This document shows, one piece after another, positions 11,498 through 23,280 of a stretch of 64,000 nucleotides of DNA. Each line of letters begins with the position of its first letter. The stretch's first letter is position 1. The DNA is taken from positions 1,488,001 through 1,552,000 of the forward strand of contig JARKIF010000013.1 in NCBI GenBank assembly GCA_029378245.1. The letters are read 5' to 3'. The DNA is from Roridomyces roridus. Its lineage: Eukaryota; Basidiomycota; Agaricomycetes; Agaricales; Mycenaceae. The notes beneath the pieces were generated by a model. The model saw only the letters and a program-made list of their open reading frames with translations, was not told the origin of the DNA and did not search any database. The position numbers and the translations under genes were made by a program.

Positions 11498-12118
11498 ATG
11501 TACAACGGTGCCAAGTTGCGGTCCTGTCTGGCCGACGTCGAGGCTCAGATATCTTCCTTGCAGTCTCAACTAGTTCGCTTGCAGGCAGACCGGGCGAATA
11601 TCCTCGGAAAGCTCGCCGCGGTGGTGTATCCCGTCTTTTCCCTCCCGAACGAGGTTACCGCCGAAATATTTGACCAATACGTAGCGTGGTCACCGATTCA
11701 AGGATGCAGTCCCATGATTCTCGCAGCTGTCTGTTCGCTGTGGCGTGATGTAGCATTGTCTACGCCCCGCGTCTGGACCCGTCTCGATCCCGGCCACCAC
11801 TTCAAGTACACACCCTTGGAAAGGGACGAAGAAGATGCCCGGGACACACGTCTTGTGGAACTGCTTCGCATGTGGCTTCCACGCGCAGGCGCACTATCTG
11901 TCGATATCCGAATTCGATTACCGGACGTGGATCGCCCAGCATACGCGGAGATCTTTCGTCTCTTGGCCGAGCACTCCGCACGATTGCGGGTTTTGGATCT
12001 CTTTGCTACTGATGGCATCGAGTTCCCAACTGGATGTCTGGGACCGTTCCCCTCCCTCACCACAATATCCTTCTCGACCCATTACAGTAGAGTCGGTAGT
12101 AGTAGTAGTGGAAATTGA
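11498..12118 (+). pseudogene. F-box protein, N-terminal half of a gene split by an insertion
   Basis: The frame begins MYNGAKLRSCLADVEAQ, a short coiled coil (SLQSQLVRLQADRANIL), then the F-box core VFSLPNEVTAEIFDQYV and VCSLWRDVALSTPRVW, typical of the expanded Agaricomycete F-box/LRR family. It stops after FPSLTTISFSTHYS followed by a low-complexity tail. The leucine-rich part expected next is found 1.5 kb downstream at 13595. F-box proteins recruit substrates to SCF ubiquitin ligases. This fragment keeps the F-box but has lost its substrate-binding half. Confidence 0.72.
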
Positions 12119-13594
12119 ATGCATTGGACCGGACAAAAGAACAATGAATCCCATAATCTACGCCCTCCCACTCCTCCTCACCGCCCGCACCCGGAAATCA
12201 ATTGGCCACCAGGCAGCCCAGTCACACCCCTGCATCGCGTCGTCAATGTGCGTGTGATACGGGATGAATGCGGCATTCGTTTTCGAGGATACAAGTGAAG
12301 GCGCTGAATAACTGTGATGAGTTTTGGTCGGCGGAAAATGAAACGAGTCAACACACCATGCAACCCGCCTCGATACCCTCGCACGCTACGGTTCGGATCC
12401 TCTCGAATCTCCCAAAAGCACATTCATCTTCCTCGGCGATCAGCGGTGCGGGCGAGTTCCACTGGAAAAGATGATTAGCGTTGAGCGCCGTATAAGCAAC
12501 GAACAACGGACCATAGTGGCAAGCCAGATGCAAGGAAACAGGGTGATGTCGCGCTGCCCAGGAGACGGCTAGTGGGGAGCGTCCACCGGATTTGTCTGCA
12601 GCGGTGGCCTTCGGCGGAATCAGCAAGAGAAAGGAGAACGGGCGGCACACGCACCCAGAGGATTGCCGTCAAGAACTCCGTGAGGAAGAATGACACTAGG
12701 GAGCAGGATAAGTAACTAGGTCAAGAAAAAAGGGTGCAGCAACACACCAAGAATGCTTGTCCCAAACGCAGTCTTCGTGTCGTCCTTGAGCTCGCCTAAG
12801 CCTTGAGATGGATAAGTATGGCAAGCCGGAGAAGAACGACAAGTACATACCCTTCACCATCAACCAGACAAATGTGCCCCATGAGCCCTGAGGAAAAGTC
12901 AGTGTCGTGCCGGTAGAATGCCTAACGACGTACAATAGGTAACGACGCCGGCGGTGACGGCCAATATAGCATCAATGCGAAGGGGGATTGCAGCCAAAGG
13001 TTGAGCCGACGAGGTCTGTCGCGGCCTGTGAGACGGAGGATACAATTGAAGGGAGAAACGCACCAACTCGTCCCCTACTTTGCGGTTGACGGAGCCTGAG
13101 AGACGCAGGTCAGAGATAATGGAAAGTGCGAGTGCCATGAGAGCTTGCCATTGGAGCCCAGAGCTCTGGCCCGGGGCTGGAGGAGGATGGAGAGGATGGA
13201 GATGGAGGGAAGAAAGGAAGGGTTGTTGATGACCGATGTCATCTTTCCGAATCTAGTCATCAACGCACATCACGTGTATCCACATGATCTCGGCAACGGA
13301 CCGGTCGAAATTCATCCGAGTCTTCTCTCCCTCCCTTGTCATCTTCAGGTCTTTGTCCCGAGCTCCCCACCCCATACGACGCCGCTGACCTCCGAACTCA
13401 GCGCGACCTCGCGAGCGCACAGCTGCCTCCGATCGGCGGCCGCTACTGGTGTCACCGAGTCGACCACGGCCACGGACTCCCGACGCCGATTCGGAGCCGG
13501 ACCAGCGGACAGGCCACAGCGATGCCCGTGGAAACTCAGTTGGAGCTTTGTTGGCTGTCCAGGTTGAGGGTGCAGGGAAAATGGGAAGAAAGGT
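12119..13594. other. About 1.5 kb of foreign sequence splitting the F-box gene
   Basis: The segment lies between the two halves of one F-box/LRR coding sequence. On the minus strand it has an open stretch starting MALALSIISDLRLSG at 13138. Scattered frames follow: RIDAILAVTAGVVTY, GSWGTFVWLMVKG, GELKDDTKTAFGTSI and CHYGPLFVAYTALN. These suggest a decayed or intron-rich gene with some hydrophobic segments. I could not make a consistent splice model or recognise a family. Neither clear terminal inverted repeats nor a target-site duplication were found at the junctions. Confidence 0.45.
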
Positions 13595-14545
13595 ATGTAC
13601 GACGAAATATCCATACCCTCGTTGCTCAATGCCCCGCAGCTACGGGAAGTATCATTCAGGGATTCTAAATTCCTCGGAAATTCCGAGTGGCAATCTTTAT
13701 TGCCCTGGACTCAGCTCACCGTGCTCCGCGGTTTCCGGCAGGACATTCTCGCGTGGCTCCGGATCCTGGAACAGACGCCCAATCTCGAGCTCCTCGAGTT
13801 TGCGTGCGACGACGAGCTAGAGGAGACAATACCGACTCCACCTGTCCTTCTCCCCCGGCTTCACACCCTCATCTTGGGAGACGGAACCAGCCAAGAAATC
13901 CTTCCCTTCCTCAATCTCCCCGCCCTCCGCAAATTTCACTTGGAGACGGTCATCGGCTTATGCCAGGGGATTGTGGAGAGCCTCGTGGAACGATCGGCAT
14001 GCACCCCAGTTGACATGTATCTCTCCGTTGAAGATCTGGATGACATGGGTGCATTGCGTCGTTGTCTACAAGCCTCCCCGACCATTAAAAGCCTCGAAGT
14101 CAATTGTCGAAGACTCGCAGACGATGACACTTTCAGCGTCAAGGAATTGCTTGGTTTGATGCACGGCACCTCCGGGTCTCCCCTTCTCCCCGCGCCGTCG
14201 TCCTTGTCCATCAGCGACTGTCCAACACCTGTTCGTCTATCCTGGCTCGTTGATATGCTCGCATTCAGAACGGGTGCGGGGATCATGGTCCGATTGGAGT
14301 CGTTCAAGCTTTCCTTCTTCGAGAGGCATCGTGAAGCCCTGAATCGGGTCCAAGATCATCAGAGCCTTGATGATGTCCGTGGTAAATTGCGTGAGATGTG
14401 CGCCGCAGGGCTCAAGGTCGATATCCAGCCCGCGGTGGATTGGCTCAATGTCGAGATAAATGCGAAAACGGTGCGCTTGGTTGACTATCTTCTTCTTCTT
14501 TCAAATGCTGACTTGTTCCGTGAGATTGAACCGATCTGTCTCTGA
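13595..14545 (+). pseudogene. F-box/LRR protein, C-terminal leucine-rich half of the split gene
   Basis: This is an uninterrupted frame of 316 residues with leucine-rich repeats (PSLLNAPQLREVSF, WTQLTVLRGF, TPNLELLEFACDDE, LPRLHTLILGDG, LNLPALRKFHLETV) but no F-box. It begins exactly where the upstream F-box fragment (11498-12118) breaks off. The pseudogene at 16630 shows the same junction as one continuous run (TLPTLLDAPRLREI). It may be expressed from an internal ATG, but as an F-box gene it is broken. Confidence 0.7.
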
Positions 14546-16629
14546 GTCCTGGACTCCTGTTCGTCAAGTTCGCGTTCGGGATTACTTACACGGTCTGACA
14601 GTCCTAAGTACTTAGTTTAATTACTCTCCGCATCTCATGAAAGCTAGATACAAAATTTCCTGTGTCGGACCAATGACAGTGCTAGCGATAAATACCGCTC
14701 GCTGGTTGCAAGAAAGTCGCGGGAGATCAATGATGGCGCATCATGATGAGAGCAATCCGACTTGTCTTCACCCATCGACCTCCACATCCAGCTCGTCTCG
14801 CAGCCATGAAACGAAGAGACTCACCCGGCTTACTCGGTGCATCCTCTCAGCGACAACAGCTCAAAGAACGCCTGACTGGCGGCAGTACGCTCTGGTAGCG
14901 AGGCGGAGTGTCTGGACTATGAGTGCTCAGCGCTCAGTGCGCAGGTTTGGATGTGTCCGGTCTGGTCTGAAACAGGTGCGTCAGGCTTGTCTTGTGCAAG
15001 ACTGTTCCTTTACAGACGATTCCAGGCTTATGCGCCCGTCTGGTCATCGAGAATGGGAGCTCCGTATGCTCGGGAGATTCAAGGACGACACTGCCATTTT
15101 CCTCCTCGCAGTCGAGGGTTCAACGCCGAGCTCCTGTATATCTGCGTTGTGTGGCGTGCGTTCTCATGAGCTGACATACAAGATCGGTGCCAGCGAGGTA
15201 CGCTCCCACCAACTCTGGCGGCTTCGTCGGGACAGTGATATCGCTCCAGATCCGCAGCTGACGAGCCCACGACGCCTAGCTGGTCAAGGCGTTGTACTAT
15301 CTGGCTCGGGTATGCATCCCTATTACGGCCCGACATATGTCGATCTCACTCTCAGTACAGTGATTCCACTTTTGGTTGCGCTGGTCTTGGTCCCTGCGCG
15401 TTCCATGCTCCCCAACGCGCCGCCATCTCTCTTGTTCGATCCTTGAGCCCATTGCATTTGTGGGCCCACCGGTCGCAAGGTCTTTGTGGGGCGACCGTGG
15501 ATTTCTCTCATTACACCGCCGTCCGTCGTGCTGCAAATCGCATTCACCCTCCCCAATGCACTCCCTTTCCATCCCAAGACCCCCACTTCCGCCTTCACCT
15601 TGTGCTGCGCGTTTCAAAGAGAAGCCACCCGATCGTCGACGATTTCTGCTACCGCGTTTACCCATGTGGAAAGCGGACATTGCTGAGTCCAAGGGTGCGA
15701 TATCGAGGCTCATCATGGGCGCCAATGCGAGCTTGGCTACTTTCAAGACTAGGAGCCCGCTTCCCTCCTCCTCCTCAAGAGCACCCTACCACCCTACCTA
15801 CGACCTCTATATCCGTGCCAAGGGCATATTGCCTCGTTTGTGCGATCAAGTTCTTCCAGTCCGTCTGCAGTGCTTGTCGCCGAGGGACGCGCATGGGCGG
15901 GCCGCGGCCTCTCGTTGCCTCTCAAGCTCGAGACACGCGCGCGCGCAGTCGACCGCCCCCAACTATGGCGGCCTCCCTCATCTGTGCCTGGGTCCTTCTC
16001 GATCTAGGTGTTACGTAGGTTCCGCGTCGACTCGTTGAGGGCGGTGGTGGCTGAGGGTTAAGACTCTCGACTGATTGGGCGTACATGAGCAAAGCATCTC
16101 TGCCATACACGGCCTCTATCCATTCTTGCTCCGATCAATGCAAGAGCGAAGGTCGTCGACGCTGGCAGACTTGCTTATTGATGGTGGTCGATGGGTTAGG
16201 CCGGATTTGGGAGAGGCTTGGCCGCGGTCTTCACGCCTCTTCTCCTCGATGGCGGGATGGATATCGCCATGTGCGGCGGGATGCACTTGCGAGTCGGACT
16301 CGACGGTCACGGCCGTCGGGGCGTCTGTGGAGTGGGATAATGTCTCGCGGCTGCGCGTCGACATGCAGGCTCTGTTGACGCAGCTCGTCGGCGAGAGTCG
16401 TCGTTAGCGCCACTTGTCGCGGGTCCTTGGGTGGGTTATGTGCACGGTCTCGACAAGTTCAACGGGGAGCGTGGAGGACCATGTAGCGATGCTTTCAGTC
16501 CATCTCCTGTGGACGGAATATATACGTCCGATACAGTAGTCTGCGCGTTAATGTCATGTGTTCCCAATTTGGGCTGTGACTGTGTGACATCACGCGCCCT
16601 TTGTCTTCACCAGAACTCCTTGCACCATC
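14546..16629. other. Two-kilobase stretch with no recognised gene
   Basis: Long open frames occur on both strands (for example 15376-16038 plus and 15297-15746 minus), but they overlap, lack recognisable motifs and have no convincing start or splice context. They look like chance frames in GC-rich DNA. Confidence 0.45.
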
Positions 16630-17361
16630 ATGAGTGGTGCGGGCCTCCGTTTCCGCATAACCCAAATCGACGAGGAGATCGCTTCACTCCAGTCACAGCT
16701 CGTCCATCTGCAGGACGATCGACAGAGCGCCATCGGTCGTGTATCCCGTTCTCGACCTCCCACACGACGTGACTGCGGAGATATTTCTCCAATACGTACA
16801 CGAGGATGGCAAAAACGATTCAGACCGCCATTCGACGTGCAGGCCCATTATCATCGCTAGTGTCTGCAAGCTATGGCGGAAGGTGGCGCTGTCGAATCCT
16901 GGCCTGTGGACTCGTTTCAACGATATGCACATTTCTGGCGCACCACTGGACTGCCAAGTGTATTTGCTGCGGACGTTCATCTCTCGAGCTGGCCGAGTCC
17001 CATTGAATCTTCGCCTTTCAAATTATCCCCAGGTCCCAGAGATCCTCGGAGCTTGGAGCTCCACAAGTTTGGATTCGACGACATTGCCATTAATGCCACC
17101 GTACAACTCCCTCACCTCACCAGCCTCTCCTTTTCAAGCATGGGCGGCTCGTACACTCCCGTCACTCTCCCTACTTTACTCGATGCACCGCGTTTGAGGG
17201 AGATTCGACTCGAGGGCATCTCCATTGCGGATTGGCGCACCTGCCTTCCCTTGAGTCGAATCACGACCCTCCGATTACATCACCAAGACTCTCTCCCCAC
17301 CTGGTATGTCCTCGTCCTCCCTCGGCGCGATGTGCTTCGATTCTCATTCTTCACAGGTTGA
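16630..17361 (+). pseudogene. F-box/LRR pseudogene with frameshifts
   Basis: A coiled-coil start (MSGAGLRFRITQIDEEI, SLQSQLVHLQDDR) resembles that of the 11498 gene. The F-box continues only in another frame from about 16738 (YPVLDLPHDVTAEIFLQYV, VCKLWRKVALSNPGLW). A second shift near 17030-17060 moves the leucine-rich part to a third frame (LELHKFGFDDIAIN, LPHLTSLSFSSMGG, LLDAPRLREIRLEG). The expected rest of the protein is missing after 17361. It is a paralogue of the split gene at 11498-14545. Confidence 0.75.
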
Positions 17362-17577
17362 TGTTGTGAAAAATTGGTCGGTCTGGACTCTGCTTCGTTC
17401 GAGTCCGTCAGACGATTCTCATGCCCACTCTTAGGTTCGCTTTCTTGATGACGCTTCGTTACTCTTCAACTCTCTTGTATGAAATCCCACTAGAATCATA
17501 TCTGACTGTGCCTCGATTTTCCTTGCCAACGAGCAGGTTGAGATTCGAGGACCTGCGAAACGAGACTGAACCGTGCG

Positions 17578-18231
17578 TCAAAAACTGACTTTCAAGGGAG
17601 ATTGGGGGCGGGGTGAGAGTGCGCTAGCGCGCAGAGTGACGTCACCCTGCTTTGGGTCGTACGATTCGCTTTCGGTGCCGAGGGTTACGGACTCGGGGGA
17701 CATGTAGGAGGGACTGCCGCCGGCGGTCTTTGGGGAGGAGTCGATAGCCAGACCGAAGTCGGCGACGCGGATATCGGTTCCCTGTGGGCTGCATAGGATA
17801 TTTTCGGGTTTAAGATCACGGTGGGAGATGCCGCTTTCGTGAAAGAATCGTACGACGTCGAGCAGCCGAAGAAAAACGCAGCGGACAAGGGCATCATTTT
17901 GTTGAAAGGTGACCGCCGGCGGAGAGTTCGAGGACGACGAAAAGGTGGTTTTGGTAGCGAAACGATGGTATAGGGTGATAACATTTGGATGAACACTGCA
18001 TCGGGTGTGAAGGGCGATTTCGCGCTCGTCGTGTGGGCACCCCTGAGCGGTTAGTGGTGAAACAGGTCCTAAACATTTAATAGCGTAAAAGTCGGGGGAG
18101 TTGGGCGGGGAGGAGAGGTCGAGGGCTTTATAAACAACTCCATAATTTCCGGCACCGAGAATTTCTGTAAGATGGAACCGGCCATCGTCGACACTTTGGT
18201 TTGTAAAGTCGGGGAGGGTGAAGCTAGACAT
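17578..18231 (-). pseudogene. Serine/threonine protein kinase, truncated and locally frameshifted
   Basis: The start MSSFTLPDFTNQ (ATG 18231-18229) leads to a kinase N-lobe: Gly loop ILGAGNYGVVYKA, VAIK-type Lys in FYAIKCL, and HPNVITLYHRF. The catalytic loop SHRDLKPEN, the DFG motif VADFGLA and SYMSPES are all present. After GDV the C-lobe is gone and the frame ends in unrelated residues. Between HRF and NDALV the hinge is read in the wrong frame. The correct hinge, YQNHLFVVLELSAGGHL, sits in another frame over about 17900-17955. The pattern recalls Ran1/Pat1-like fungal kinases. With half of the C-lobe missing it is very unlikely to be active. Confidence 0.72.
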
Positions 18232-18803
18232 GGTGTAGGGAAAGCGGGTAAGAAAAGCAAGTTGAGAGCAGGAGCAGAAAGCGGTCGAAGATGTTATAGC
18301 AGAAGAGCAGTCGATGCAAGATGGTGGAGAAGAACAAAAAGTGTGTTGCTGAGACAAATGGCCCTGATGTCAACAAGAGCAAAGCTTCTACCTCTTCGAT
18401 CGGCTGCTCGGAGCGCCTCTTCATGCGCGCCAAGTTTTGCCCGGAGACTTCTCCACGTCACCATTTCGCAGCGGTCGAGTTTAATGTGGTGGGTCATCTT
18501 GATTGTCCGTCAAAATGAACCAGTTCGCACTGTCATTTGGCTTACTATCACTGAAGGTACAGTTCCCATACCTACAGGGACGATTTTAGGATCTCATGAC
18601 AGCGAACTGGTTCGATTGCGTTATTATTCCATGTTTGTGTTGGGCGGAACCGAGTCGTACATGGGCATTGCAATGGCGGCTGGAGGCAAACAGATGTAAA
18701 GGGTCTGTGCGCGTCCCATCTTTCTGTTCCCCACCATTCACCACCGAGAACGATCCCATTCAAGTACCGTGTCCCATACTAGTCGGCGTGCTATGCCTAT
18801 GAA
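18232..18803. other. Spacer between the kinase remnant and the inverted duplication
   Basis: No gene or repeat was recognised. The left end of inverted arm 1 cannot be fixed because its mirror copy leaves the window at 64000. Confidence 0.4.
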
Positions 18804-20102
18804 CGGTGAGGACCAGTCATTTCGGGTAGCAGAGCAGGTACTTACGGTGGTCGGCGTCGGCAGAGAACGAATTTGTGGGATGGAGGACGTACAGTGCACC
18901 CTGCAAAGTGGAGACGGACACCCGACTCCCAATCCGACCCGCAGCCTCGGGCGCTTTCGAGGCCCTATCACGCTCTTCGAGTCTACCGTGCCAGCGACGA
19001 GCACCGATGCCAAAGGGTGGTCCGTGCACACTCTCGTACAGCACCAGCAGATCAGATCGGTCGTACAATCAGGACCACACGGAGGCATCACACACGACAC
19101 GAGCTGTAGACGCACCGACACCGCCACATTTGCTCCCATGCCCGCCAGAACGAGCGCTTAAATGCATACCCCTGCCACCGCAGGTCCCCGGAATAACGAC
19201 CGTCTTGCTGCACCCTGCACTCGCAGCGAGTGGGGCCCATCTTCGCGGTGTGGACTTTGCGTCTTCGGCGGCCCAAATCCAGCGGGCTGTTGGACGACGA
19301 GTGTCAGATGAGCTCGCAACGCAGCCGGCACTCCCGTCACTCACCGTACTATTCCCACGACTGCCCTGGGCGATAACCGTCCACGGCCAATGGAGCTCAT
19401 CGGGCAGAGTACTCCGCTGTGTGACTGTGTCGGACGTCTTGAGTGCTATTCATCGGGCGCTACTTCTCCTTGTCGACGAGGGACAGCTTGATACGGAGGT
19501 CGCTGGCCTTGGGATGACGCAGAGCGGGGCCCAGTGCCCGAGAGGTGGCCATGGACGGGCTGGGCTCCCGTTGACGTCAGGGGATGGCCAAGGGATGACA
19601 AGGCTGGATTTGCTGCAGGGTAAGACCAGCTTTCGGGGCCTTTCGCCGAGCGAGATGGGTTGCGATGTCTGGATTCTCGAAGTGGCATAGTGACTGACTG
19701 TGCTGTCTTTTTGTGGGTACGGGACCGGTAAAGATCGGACGGACAGCGTTGATAACTTGACTGTATTTGGATTGTATCGTGTATTCTTGGATAATAGGAA
19801 TCGTTATGTAGCGGATCGGTGTCTTGAAGGCTTTTTGGGGGACGATGCTGTTGCGGTGACACCGTGGCATCCAAGGCAGATCCAGAGGTGGCCAGAGAGG
19901 GGATGGTTCTAGCAGAGAGCAGGGCAAGTGTCCAAGGTATTCCCAAGCACAGACGGTTCAGACGGCGAGAGATTGGAGAGAGAAAGCAATTGGAAAGCAA
20001 CCTGCCAAATTTGGATGGGGACAACGAGAACAAACACCCACCTTGTTACCGCGCGTCATCTCTGCTCGCTCTGAAAACGGTCTTTCGCGTCCTCGATGCA
20101 CA
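18804..20102. other. Upstream part of arm 1; open frames of unknown status
   Basis: Several open frames are preserved in both arms (for example 18875-19690 plus and 19446-20033 minus), but they overlap each other. Preservation means little when the arms are nearly identical. No domain was recognised. The stretch must contain the promoter of the ABC gene at 20103. Confidence 0.4.
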
Positions 20103-22095
20103 ATGGCCTCTCAAACATCTTTTGGCGCCTGCCGCGCCCGTCTCGCACTGGACATCAAAATCGCTTCTTGCTCTAGAAGAAGATACTCTTCAAATTCCAC
20201 CATTGTTAATATCCCGCGCGCAGACGTCTATCGTTTTGGTGCAGCAACCCAGCGCTCCACGCCTGTTTTCCGTGATCTCGAATGGACTATCAAGGCCAAT
20301 GAAAGCTGGGCTGTCGTGGGCACTGGCTCGGGAGAAAAGTCCACCGTATTCGATGTGCGTGTTATGTGCGTCTATCCTCATCTAGCTTCCTGCATCCCAC
20401 TAAACTGATTCGCGTCTGGTACAGATGCTAATGGGTCACCTCCGTATTCATCCAGCACCTCCGCCTCCCGGGGGCCTGTACCCCTTCCTCTCCACGCCTG
20501 GAACGGACCCACAAAAATCGGTATCCATTGTCTCCTTTGCACATACCCGCGCCGTGGGTGGTGCTTTCTACGACTACACGGCACGCTATGGCGCCGTGCG
20601 AGAGGAGGATCGCATTACACTTAGGGAAAGCATGTTTCCTGAGATGGTGCAAGACCTCAAATCGCAGACGCGCGTGAAGATTGAGGAAGAGAGGGAGGTG
20701 GACTACAAGCTCTTCGAGTATTTGGTGGATAAGATGGGGCTGGCGCATCTCTTGGACTTGCCACGGATCGCGTTGAGTAACGGGCAGACGAGGAGAGCGA
20801 GGATACTCAAGGCGCTACTTGCCAAGCCGAGGTTGCTTCTCCTCGACGAGCCACTGAGTGCGTCCTACTTTTCGTCCGCGAAGCATTGCTCATTGTCTGT
20901 TTCAGCCGGCCTGGATGTACAGAATCGAGCTACTGCTCTCGACGTGCTGCACGAGCTTCATAGCGCCAACGACCCGCATATCATCCTTGGGCTGCGGATG
21001 CATGACCCCGTTCCGCAATGGATCACGCATCTTGTGATCGTCAATGAGGGAATCGTCAAGACAGGCCCAAAGGACTCGCTGAGGGAGTACCAGGCGCGCA
21101 TTAACGAGCAGGCCAAGGCAGCGCGGGATGAGCAACTCGTTTTGCGGGAACAGGGCAAGCCGCTTGTGGAGCTGAAGAATGTCAGTGTCACGTACGGGCC
21201 TAGGAAGGTGTGTATTCTCTTTGTCGTTTCTCGTATCTAATGTCCTTCTGCAGGTACTGAAGAACATCACTTGGACAATCGCTCAAGGAGGGAGGTACCA
21301 TCTCCAGGGATCTAACGGTTTGCCTCTTGCACTTCCCTCGCCTGTCCCTTCTGACGTTACCCCGCAGGTTCTGGCAAGACGACCCTCCTTTCCCTCCTCA
21401 CAGGCGACCATCCGCAATCATACACCCAGCTCGGACCAGAGCGGCACCTCCTCCTCTTTGGCAGTCCGCGATCCAAGATCGCTACCCCGACGCTGCACCA
21501 GAAGATTGGAGTCGTGACCCCCGAGCTGTTCGATGCCTTCCCGAGAAGGGCGCCAGGGATGACGGTGTGGGAGGTCGTGGGAACGGGCTGGGAGGGAGGG
21601 TTTGTCAGTAAGGGATTGCATGGGCTTGGGGCTGATACGGAGATGAGTGGAGATGAGGAGGTGAAAAGACGCGCTGCCAGGGTCAGGGAGGTCATCACTG
21701 CACTGGGGCCTACGGCGTGGGATTCAGACGCTCTTGTTTCCCCGCCCGCTTCTCCTGCGTCTTCGCCAGCAGCCTACCCCGCCCCGCTCGACTCTCTTTC
21801 GGCCTCCTTTGCGCAGCAGCGGTTCCGTGACCTCCCCGTAGGCGCGCAGCGTATGGTTCTTCTCATGCGCGCTCTGATAGCGCATCCACCCGTAGTGCTG
21901 CTGGATGAGGTGTGGAGTGGGATGGACGGGAGGATGGTTCGTGCTGCGAGGAGGTATTTGAGGAACGGTGGAGGTGTCAAGGCAGGGCAGGCGGTGGTGG
22001 TCATCACGCATTTGGAGGATGAGGTGCCGTGGGGAGAGGCAGATGGTGTTGAGAGGGTGCGGTTGGACGACGGGGTGTTGAGGAGCGTGGTGTAG
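20103..22095 (+). CDS. Twin-ATPase ABC protein, ModF/YDR061W-like, probably mitochondrial (copy 1)
   Basis: Five exons join in frame: 20103-20354, 20425-20857, 20906-21207, 21254-21317 and 21368-22095. The N-terminus is rich in Arg and Ser, lacks acidic residues at its start (MASQTSFGACRARLAL) and looks like a mitochondrial presequence. There are no membrane helices, only two ATPase modules. Module 1 has an odd Walker A (VVGTGSGEKSTVF), signature IALSNGQTRRARI, and Walker B with D-loop LLLLDEPLTGLD formed across an intron. Module 2 has Walker A GSNGSGKTTLLSLL formed across an intron, signature-like LPVGAQRMVLLMRAL and Walker B VVLLDEVWSGMD. This soluble twin-module layout matches the fungal proteins related to ModF and yeast YDR061W, whose function is poorly known. 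The mirror copy is at 60697-62686. Confidence 0.8.
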
Positions 22096-22291
22096 ATGTG
22101 GAGCTAGACTTGTGTTAGAGACCACTCCAAATTTGGAAAGACGCGTCAACAGATGACAACAAGGCCAACCTAAATAGCGCGTTGTTTGTTGATTGCTTCT
22201 CTCACTCAAACCACCACCACCTCGCAGTCCACTCAAGCGGACTCGTCAACACCTTCAACAAACCAACAACCCACCAACTCTCATCGCATAA

Positions 22292-22760
<469 letters not shown>

Positions 22761-23072
22761 ACTCGCAGGCAGTCTCTTGGTCTGGGAGAGGGTGAGTCGA
22801 ATCAGTCCCTCGTTGGAACCTCCCTGACCCTCAACGCGCACAGACCATCTCGCCCCTCTGCCGGCCGATGTATTCTTTCGTTCTCTGTACTCGCATTGTA
22901 TGATATACGCGCCTCGACGATGGCAATGTCCACTTCTATCCCTACGCAATACATGCATTAATCCTGCTGGTGCCTGCTCGTCGTCGTCCTACCCGCCCTC
23001 GGCTCCGCTGCTCCATGACTGGTCTGTTTCTCGCTGCTTGTGGCAGTGCCAAGCCCTTTCGCCGTTGTGTCT

Positions 23073-23280
23073 CGTCGCTCTTCTGAGATATCCAAAGGTC
23101 GTGCTCGCTGGCAACGCCAGGCATGGACGCGCCCTCCTCTATTTGACTTCGCCGCGAACGCTGCTGCCTAGTGGGTCGTCGCGGCGGGGATGGTCCGATG
23201 CCGACTATCTCTCTTCGTCGCCGTCGTCTCCCGTCGCTGTTCTGAGACATCCAGCGGCCGACCTCGCTGGCAACGCAGCG
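23073..23280. repeat. Short duplicated motif downstream of H4 copy 1
   Basis: A stretch of about 46 bp, opening CGTCGCTCTTCTGAGATATC at 23073 and ending TCGCTGGCAACGC, recurs near 23232-23276 with a few changes. The first copy coincides with the border of the long inverted arm. Confidence 0.65.

Noticed and set aside
13145..13668. Plus-strand frames inside the insertion as part of the F-box protein
   Set aside because: They lack leucine-rich repeat spacing and are not in frame with the LRR half beginning at 13595.
14637..16407. Long overlapping open frames on both strands taken as possible genes
   Set aside because: They overlap in several frames, show no domain, no consistent splice signals and a composition expected from GC-rich non-coding DNA.
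18875..20033. Open frames preserved in both inverted arms (also 62771-63929)
   Set aside because: Preservation is explained by near-identity of the arms, and frames on both strands are preserved equally, so it is not evidence of coding.
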